From Sabellastarte sp. h YS-2021 (lineage: Eukaryota > Annelida > Polychaeta > Sabellida > Sabellidae): a stretch of 64,000 bases of DNA. The position numbers and the translations under genes were made by a program. The DNA is taken from NCBI GenBank assembly GCA_964017235.1, contig OZ024930.1, positions 149,358,221 through 149,422,220 of the forward strand. Reading direction: 5' to 3'. The notes under the pieces are model-generated. The model was not told where the DNA came from, searched no databases, and was given only the letters and a program-made list of their open reading frames with translations. Below, piece by piece: positions 56,273-64,000 of this stretch. Numbering within the stretch: position 1 is the stretch's first letter; the number at the start of each line of letters is the position of its first letter.

Positions 56273-56709
56273 GGAACTGGCATTATACACGAATTGGTCG
56301 TCACTTCTTCTCAGCACGTTCTTCCTCCTCGTCGGGGGCTCGTCACAGCTCGCTCAACCCTCCACCATGGTCGTGGCTCGGTGCAAGAACATCTCACGGA
56401 AATCGCTACACTTCGCATTAATTCGTACATACTTCTACGAAGTTCGTTTGATCTTCGTCGACGTTCTTCACAGAAACAAGATGTTCTTGACTGGGTGATG
56501 AGAACATCGTACCAAGATCTTCCACAGGATGAAGATGATGGTAGCCCATGGTAGCCGGATCGAAGTAATTCGTGGATTTTTCAAATTCCAACCACGTGAC
56601 CACACTTTCCCGCCCTTTCTGTGGCGAACTACCACGATTTCTAATTCGCAGCAAATCTTCATATTCGCCAGTTAATTCGTAGTGGCCTCGCCACAGTGTG
56701 ACCTGGGCA

Positions 56710-57737
56710 TAACCAATGTCCCTACTAAGTATCAACTTCCTACACCTTACAGTTTACGAGATATTGCCTAGACAAGATTTTATAGGTCAAGGTCACTGTG
56801 GCAAGGTCAAATATTAAATCACGGTCACACCATGACAGTGCACAACTACAACCCCCAACCAATGTCCCAACCAAATATTAACTTCCTACACCTTCTAGTT
56901 TCCAAGATATGGCCCGGACAAGATTTTATAGGTCAAGGTCAGTACGGCAAGGTCAATGGTCAAATCAAGATCATACCATGATGTTACACACCTACACCCC
57001 CTAACCAATGTCCCTACCAAGTAACAACTTCCTACACCCGACGGTTTCCGAGATACAGCCCGGACAAGATTTTATAGGTCAAGGTCACTACAGTGAGGTC
57101 AAAGGTCAAATCAAGGCCACACTATGATGTTGCACACCTACACCCCCTAACCAATGTCCCTACCATGTATCAACTTCTTCCACCTTATGGGTTCTGAGAT
57201 ATAGCCCAGACAAAATTTTATAGGTCAAGGTCACTGCGGCAAGGTCAAACCAAGGTCACACCATGATGTTGCACACCTACACACCCTAACCAATGCCCAT
57301 ACCAAGTATCAACTTCCTACACCTTACGGTTTCTGAGATATAGCCCAGACAAGATTTTATAGGTCAAGGTCACTACGGCAAGGTCAAAGGTCAAATCAAG
57401 GTCACACCATGATGTTGCACACCTACACGCCCTAACCAATGCCCGTACCAAGTATCAACTTCCTACACCTTACGGTTTCCGAGATATAGCCCAGACAAGA
57501 TTTTATAAGTCAAGGTCACTATGGCAAGGTCAAAGGTCAAACCAAGGTCACACCATGATGTTGCACACCTACACCCCCTAACTAATGTCCCTACCAAGTA
57601 TCAACTTCCTACACCTTATGGTTTCTGAGATACAGGACGGACAAACTTTTTCCTGCCACCCGATCACCCACCCACCCATCCAGAAACCATGGGTGAAAAC
57701 AATACCCCAACAGCCCTAAAGGGCTGTGGGGTAACTA
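56710..57737 (+). repeat. 148-bp satellite block 2, right of the Harbinger insertion, with hairpin terminus
   Basis: About 6.5 units continuing 54440-54636. It ends with CACCCACCCACCCATCCAG, then ACCATGGGTGAAAACAATAC and the hairpin CCCCAACAGCCC/GGGCTGTGGGG, then TAACTAG. Both block ends are followed by GACAATTYAACAGGCAAG. Confidence 0.8.
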
Positions 57738-57775
57738 GACAATTTAACAGGCAAGATGACAGCATTAATCAGTAT

Positions 57776-57900
57776 ACAGTTTCTGAGATACAGGCCGGAC
57801 AAACTTTTTCCCGCTGAGTGCCCACCCTTCCGTGCGCCCGCCTATCCAGACACCATGGGTGAAAACAATACCCCAACAGCCCTTAAGGGCGGTGGGGTAA
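57776..57900 (+). repeat. Isolated 3' terminus of the 148-bp satellite element
   Basis: It starts inside a unit (TTTCTGAGATACAGGCCGGA) and has ACCATGGGTGAAAACAATAC plus the hairpin CAGCCCTTAAGGGCGG. No satellite units precede it. Confidence 0.7.
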
Positions 57901-58330
57901 AAATGGGCAGATGACTGCACAAACCCTCTGGGCCAAAACTTAGGACAAAAATTGCTCTATCTTGCATTGTTTCTGAGATAAATCATACATGCATTTTTGC
58001 GTTTTATGTAGAAAGTCAAGGTAGCTGCAAAAAATAGTGAGAGAACGATATTTTGCAAATAGGTTGATGCACATGCACATACATCTTCCCAGCCTAAAAT
58101 TCAGTCTAAACACTCTATCTCACACAATTTCCAAGATAAATGTGTTGTGTTTTACAGAGAAATCAAGATGGCCCACAAAAATGGCAGGACAATGATTTTT
58201 TAGAAAAAAGCAGATGCCTTTGCACAAACCCTCTAGGTCTCTATATAACAAACCATTTGCCAAATTTCATGCTAATAAGTGAAGTGCTTTTAAGTTATCA
58301 TCCAAACAAGCACACCCCCTAGAAATAAGA
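57901..58330. repeat. CTCTATCT/AAGATGGCC repeat family, fragment
   Basis: Units with TTTCTGAGATAAAT and TCAAGATGGCCCAC, then the 3' part with AGTGAAGTGCTTTTAAGTTA and ATCCAAACAAGCACACCCCC, matching 6490-6560. Confidence 0.6.
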
Positions 58331-60700
58331 TGTGACTTCTCTGATTGGTCAAAATGACATCACATGGTATTCAGAAAATTTTCCCAGGGCTTTAACAGCA
58401 TACATGTGCCTGTAGATAATGCAGGAACCAGCAACCCTTCCACTTTAAATTTTTCAAATATACACAAAATGACTGTCCCTGTTAATGAATCTCATTATGA
58501 AACTTACCTCCACACAGTTGGTGTAATGAAAGATAAATTGTAAATAACTTGAATCACTTTTTCATGAAGAAACACAGAGTTTATTATCTTCATGTGACCA
58601 CGATGCTAATTGTGTATCAAATACTCCCTTATAAAAATATGTAACAGTTACCACATTATTTAACCAGTATCTATGAGGCCAGCATCAATGTGTCAAGGTA
58701 AATACCACCCCTGTAACAACTTTTGAATACATTTCATGCATGATAACCAAATGTTTCAATCAATATCTCAAAAGTAAACTACCTGTGTTTTACCTCAAGA
58801 AAAAAGCCAAGATAGTGTGTGTGTAGCCACCACACTGTTTCAACAATGTTCTTACTGTAGTTTTAGTGTTTGGAGATTAGTATTTTTCTGGTTCTAATTG
58901 TACTCAACAAAACCAAGTTAAACTGTATTTAAGTACCAAATCCTCCCAAAAAATTCATACCAATGCAAATTAATATATGGCCTTGAAAAGTTTGGTTGCA
59001 GAACTAACACATGGAGATGCCTTTGAATGAATGTATGTGCAAGGTGAGAATCACATGTACACAGGGAAATCAAGGGGCTCAGTGAATGCTGTGAATAGAT
59101 TCTGGCCAAGGTTGTGCAAAAATAGGTTTTCCTACATACTACTTCAGTTTCAAATTCAATAACCACATAAGGGTAACTGGCTTACAATACAATCTTCCAT
59201 ATAATACAACCGGAGGAGATAACCTTACATAAAATACACCATTTGTTATTACCCACCCTCCAAAGAAGAGGGGCAAAGATATTGTAAAGGGTTCTGTAAT
59301 ATTATAAAACTATACATTGGAGCCATGTCATATCTTCATACAAGGTGGAGTTTTCCTGTGGCTCGGTCATCCCTAATGATGATTCGGCCCTGTTTCAAGA
59401 CAGAGTCTCCAGAAATTTGTTCCTTATTTTTCCAAATTTATTTTTTGTACAGGACAGATGAAAGCACACGACACTATATGTGAAAGTTAAGGATAGGTAT
59501 TAGCAAAAATGCAAAGAATGATGTCATGGGTAGTATTTACCGCTTGTGAGTAGAGTATCTTCAGGAGCTTTTTAATTTGCGACCTTCACCTCTAATGATA
59601 ATAAAGATGTTTACAAAACATGTTAAATAAAGTATTTTTATACTTTGGATTTTGTAAATAACCTGAGAAAATGTATAAATATATGCATCTTTTACAAAAT
59701 GGATAGCAAAATATTGTGACTACTTTTCTTTGTCTTTGTTCATTCCATATGTTTACCTACAGATATAAACATACAGGAGGTGAATAACCAAAGAACACAC
59801 AAAGCTTCCTACTGGTAGATACAAACTCAAGAGTGGTGTGTACGACCTCACAAACAACTACAGAATGCTGCATCAGTTCTTTAAATCAAGCTTTCACTGA
59901 GTTTTCACACCCAATTTATGACTCGAGTTCCGTTTTAAATCTAAGAATGTGAGGAGGGTGACTGCAGTTCTTGATATCACATTGATGTGGCTATATAGAA
60001 ATTGTTTAACGCTCTGATCATCAGGATTTCTGAATAGAACAAATGCAACTTGAGACCTTTAGTCAATTCAGTCATGGCGAGTCCACAAACTGTCATGTTG
60101 CAAACTTCAAAATTGCTAAAATTTAGCAAACGAGTGTCACGAGAAGTTTAGAATCAAATTATAGGAAAATATGCTTGAAAAGAATGTAAGATTTAGACTA
60201 AGTACTTATATGTCCATAATCAATATTATTTCTCTAAGGATGGTTGACAAATTAAATTGTTCTTCTAGTAAAACAATATTAGATTTACTGACTTTGTTGT
60301 AATACTGTGAATATTGAGGAAAACTTGCAAACTGTTTTACAAAGCAACAATTTATTCAAAACTAACAATAAACATACACAGTTAATGTCACATGTGTTAA
60401 ATAAATGGAATACTCATTATACAACAAGCATATCAATTATCCATTGAAATACCTTATACTTCATGCTGCACAATCAGTGCAAAAAAATAGCCAGCCTCGG
60501 CAGGCAAGAACCCCATCCCGCAGGTACAGCTAAATGGCCAACAACATTGAGATTTGGGGAAATCTTAGAAACAACTTCTGTTGTACATGAAGTATAGAGA
60601 AGCCACAAGATGTTCTACAAAAGATTCACAGGCCATGATTTCTTACAAGTAGTTTTCATATTCTGAAGCAAAAGAAACAATTATAAGGTAGATATAAGGC
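58331..60700. other. Intergenic, nothing recognised
   Basis: 2.4 kb of AT-rich sequence. The frame at 58918-59166 has no supporting similarity. No inverted ends or tandem units noticed. Confidence 0.6.
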
Positions 60701-60739
60701 CTTTTTCATATGATGACCCTCCTATTTGCCATTAAAGAT

Positions 60740-61325
60740 TGATATGGCGGCCATTTTGTTTCCAAAACAAGGACACAATTACTCTAAGGCAAGCTTTCCT
60801 ATCCATTTACATTTTGTGCAAATCTTATGAAGCTAACTGCAATATTTTAGGTTAAAGAAAAGATTTTAGAACAAACTTTTTAAGATCCAAAGCTTTTAAA
60901 AGTGTTGCCATGGCAACAGTTGCCGCTGGATACCCCCCAAAACCTAATCAGCTGCAGATCCTCTTGGGGTAAACGTATCCTGAAAATTTGGTGAAAATCC
61001 ATGCATGGGTTTAGACTGTGGAACACCTACAAAGTTTAAGACCTGAAAATCTTAAAAGTGTTGCCATGGCAACAGTTGTTACTGGATATCCCCCAAAACC
61101 TAATCAGCTCTAGATCCTCTTGGGGTAAACATCCCCTGAAAATTTGGTGAAAATCTGTGAAGGGTTTAGTCAGAAGAACACCCACAAAGTTTAAGACCTG
61201 AAAATCTTAAAAGTGTTGCCCTGGCAACAGTAGTTACCGGTTACCCCCCCAAACCTAATGCCCGCCGCTGCCTGGACGGCGCAGGGGACGACTATAACCC
61301 CACCCTTTATGGGCTGGGGTTAAAA
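60740..61325. repeat. Repeat with three 155-bp units carrying RFX X-box palindromes
   Basis: After ATGGCGGCCATTTTG at 60744, three units share AAAATCTTAAAAGTG, a palindrome, GGATAYCCCCCAAAACCTAA and CCTGAAAATTTGGTGAAAAT. GTTGCCATGGCAAC is perfect at 60904-60917 and 61060-61073; the third is GTTGCCCTGGCAAC at 61215-61228. It ends in a hairpin AACCCCA/TGGGGTT at about 61297-61322. Confidence 0.7.
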
Positions 61326-61366
61326 AGGACAAAAATTCTGCAGAGACCGAAAAAACACCTACCATA

Positions 61367-61392
61367 TTTATCCGTATAAATGGCCCCTCACT

Positions 61393-61424
<32 letters not shown>

Positions 61425-61542
61425 TCTGTAACTTCGCAAAGTTTATATTTCGGGGTTTTGAGTTGATTTTTTTCATCTGTAATAGTAGCCCCCTTTTGAA
61501 AAATGTATCGCCCCCGGGGAGTTTATACAAGTAAATAAGGTA
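61367..61542. mobile_element. Short inverted-repeat element with C-run
   Basis: The left end is TACCATATTTATCCGTATAA and the right end read inward is TACCTTATTTACTTGTATAA. A run of about 25 C lies at 61399-61424. 176 bp, MITE-like. Confidence 0.5.
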
Positions 61543-61980
61543 TCATACTTTCACTGATAAAAATAGCATTCACAGTTATAAGCAGAGCTTTTAGCTGAAA
61601 GAAAAAGAAATTCTCAAAGTGTAACAAAGTTACATGAATTACTTTTCACTGATAGTCAATTTGTACTAACTAATGGATTAAAACAGATTAAACATTTCAC
61701 TGGGAAAAAATTACACTGTCCAACTCTATGAGTAATATGAATGCCACGTAACAATTTCAGCTCATCTTATCTGTCTTTATACAGAAATTAAGTTTAACAC
61801 AGAATTTGCATAGTTGAATATTAGCCTCCAGGGGAAAACCAAATTCTACAGTAACAAGAGGATCGCTTGCAAAAAAAAGATAATGTTTTTGCACAGCAAA
61901 AACAAAGTGTCCCGAAAAGGATATAACGGTAAGTGCTAAAGTTCTAGCCTTGTACTGTTGTGGCAACCAAAGTCTGCGTA
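61543..61980. other. Intergenic, nothing recognised
   Basis: AT-rich sequence without repeat partners or coding. Confidence 0.6.
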
Positions 61981-63560
61981 GTCTGCTCTATCTAGCACAG
62001 TTTTCAAGATATAAGCATTTTTGTGTGTTTCAATTTTTTGTGAAAAAATAGAGAATTTAAAATGGCTGCCTTTTTTGGCGAGACAAAATATTTTGAAAAT
62101 TGAGATGGCTACTCTGCAGTCTTACACTGTGGGTCGAAATCGCTCTATCTAGCACGAGATACCCTGTGGGTCATAAATTTTGTTGAAATTACTCTATCTA
62201 GCACAGTTTTGTGAGATATAAGCATTTCCATGCTTTGCAATTTTGCAAAAAAAAATCAAAAATTCAAAATGGCCGCTATTTTTTGAAAATTGGAATTGCT
62301 ACTCTGCAGATAACTTGTGGGTCAAAATTTTCGTCGAAATTACTCTATCTAGCATGATTTTCGAGATATAAGCATTTTTGTGTTTTGCATTTTTTTGCGA
62401 AAAATTCGAAAATTCAAAATGGCCGCCAATTTTGACGAGACAAAATTTTTTTGAAAATTAGAATGGGTACTCTGCAGAGATACCCTGTGGTTCAAAAATT
62501 TTGTCCAAATCGCTCTATCTAGTACGGTTTTCGAGACATAAGCATTTTTGTGTTTTGCAATTTTTGCGAAAAATTCGAAAATTCAAAATGGCCGCCAATT
62601 TTGATGAGACAAATATTTTTTGAAAATTGGAATGGGTACTCTGCAGAGATACCCTGTTGTTCAAAAATTTTGTCGAAGTCGCTCTATCTAGTACGGTTTT
62701 CGAGACATAAGCATTTTTGTGTTTTGCAATTTTTGCGAAAAATTTGAAAATTCAAAATGGCCGCCAGTTTGGGTGAGATAAAATATTTTTTGAAAATTGG
62801 AATGGGTACTCTGCTGAGATACCCTGTGGATAAAAAATTTTGTCGAAATCGCTCTATCTAGCGCGGTTTTCGAGATATAAGGATTTTTGTGTTTTCCTTA
62901 TTTGGAAAATTTGTAATGATTAATTAATCATTAATTACTCGGCCATTTCTTGACCAATCAATGCCAAAATCTAATGATTTCCAAATTTTAATAGAATGAA
63001 TGTATTTGCCAAGTTTCAGGTGAATTGATAAAATTCCTTTCAAGTTATCATCCGGACAAGCTTCCCCATCGAAAAAAGACATTTTTGGTCATGTGACAAA
63101 ACTTTTTTTAAAATTGGGATGGCTACTCTGCAGAGATACCCTGTGGGTCAAATTTCATCAAAATTGCTCTATCTAGCACAGTTTTCGAGATATAAGCATT
63201 TTTGTGTTTTCCTTATTTGGAAAATTCGTAATGATTAATTTATCATTAATTATTCGGCCATTTCTTAACCAATCAATGCCAAAATCTAATGATTTCCAGA
63301 TTTTAATAGAATGAATGTATTTGGCAAGTTTCAGGTGAACTGATAAAATCCCTTTCAAGTTATCATCCGGACAAGCTTACCCATCGAAAAAAGACATTTT
63401 TTGTCATGAATAGAATATTCAAAAACAATTCCCCAAGGCTACTGCATACACCTGCCAAATTTGAAAAAAATCTGCCCAATGGTCATACAGTTATAAGGAA
63501 AACAAAACACGGAGCCGGCAGAGCCTGATTTTCTCCCATATCCAAACAAGCGTCCCTTGC
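61981..63560. repeat. Tandem array with CTCTATCTAG and CAAAATGGCCGCC words
   Basis: Units of 150-170 bp, each with TCGCTCTATCTAG, TTTTCGAGATATAAGCATTT, TTGTGTTTTGC and TTCAAAATGGCCGCC, plus ACTCTGCAGAGATACCCTG. Two longer units near 62900-63400 share AATGATTAATTWATCATTAA and TCAAGTTATCATCCGGACAA. It ends with ATTTGAAAAAAATCTGCC and an AAGCGTCCCTTGCGAGATGC imperfect hairpin at 63547-63569. Confidence 0.7.
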
Positions 63561-64000
63561 GAGATGCTTAAATATATATTTATTATACCTTTAAAAACTG
63601 GTAGGATTACTCTTGTCAATACAAAATTTATCTTGAAAATTTCACATTATTTTATACGGTATGCAAACAATTGGTAGACTGTTAAACAAAACTTTCTTCG
63701 GAGAGGAAGGGCAAATGGTTGGTTATTTTTTATATACCATTTGTATAATGTCCCACCAGAAATAATCTTAACAAAATAAGAAGAAAAATGGTCATCTGCA
63801 TAAACTTTACTTATATAATCATTTTATTAATATAGAATTAGTCAGGCTACAAGTACCAAAACAGTCTAATGTTTCCATGTTTCCACTGAACATAAAGCAA
63901 ACCCACCAAGAAAAACATTAAAATTAAACATTAATATCTCGAGTCCATGCATTTTTGCCAACTGGGTTTCATTTTCTCCCAGCTAATGTCCTGTCCACAG
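63561..64000. other. Window end, nothing recognised
   Basis: AT-rich; no coding or repeat partner seen. Confidence 0.6.

Larger units (their letters stand above)
54637..56709. mobile_element. Harbinger transposon, internal-deletion derivative, TAA duplication
   Basis: Terminal inverted repeats start TGCCCAGGTCACACTGTGGC on both sides. TAA flanks it (54634-54636 and 56710-56712), and removal restores the satellite phrase CCCTAACCAATGTCC exactly. It holds a MADF/Myb-like gene (plus) and a transposase gene (minus) that converge, both cut short at about 55650, so 2073 bp remain of what should be a longer element. It is more GC-rich than its surroundings, which suggests recent arrival. Confidence 0.9.

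Overview
The window looks like nuclear DNA of a marine invertebrate animal. It is AT-rich, has one spliced host gene with GT-AG introns, and carries DIRS, Harbinger, MULE-like, Helitron-like, LINE and tRNA-derived SINE repeats, together with short satellite-bearing elements of a kind well known from bivalves. A mollusc, brachiopod or similar lophotrochozoan is my best guess; the phylum is not proven by anything I can read.

Host gene (643-13861, minus). By joining six exons with matching splice sites and phases I get one complete 797-residue reading frame. Its first half aligns from memory with SWAP-70/DEF6 proteins (N-terminal helical region, then a PH domain). After a short charged helix it carries four calmodulin-type EF-hands and a C-terminal region of about 250 residues that I do not recognise. 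Its introns are filled with repeats.

Repeat landscape. 4.5-6.9, 10.4-11.2, 14.2-15.25 and 30.7-31.7 kb: a Helitron-like family with a conserved 18-nt hairpin and inverted TGACCTTG/CAAGGTCA modules. 7.5-9, 11.6-12.9 and 16.8-17.8 kb: a family bounded by ATATCCCC/GGGGATAT. 13.2 and 19.7 kb: SINEs. 18.1-22.7 kb: several short inverted-repeat elements. 22.75-30.36 kb: a large MULE-like transposon with a decayed transposase, split by a 4.5-kb DIRS retrotransposon. 31.7-33.9 kb: a 154-bp AT-rich satellite with higher-order structure. 35.2-37.8 kb: an element with 137-bp inverted ends. 38.3-42.7 kb: nested MULE-like elements with 9-bp target duplications. 43.2-48.0 kb: a second, 5'-truncated DIRS element. 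48.4-50.5 kb: a broken LINE. 53.2-57.9 kb: 148-bp satellites rich in nuclear-receptor half-sites, split by a Harbinger deletion derivative with a clean TAA duplication. 60.7-61.3 kb: repeats carrying perfect RFX X-box palindromes. 62.0-63.6 kb: an array with YY1-like sites.

The strongest candidate for something undescribed is a set of MULE-like elements whose inverted ends are small arrays of one reiterated word. The word differs per element, while three of the elements share a terminal motif close to GAATCCGGGA. The second candidate is the SWAP-70-like/EF-hand fusion protein. Outside these features I see only AT-rich intron or intergenic sequence.
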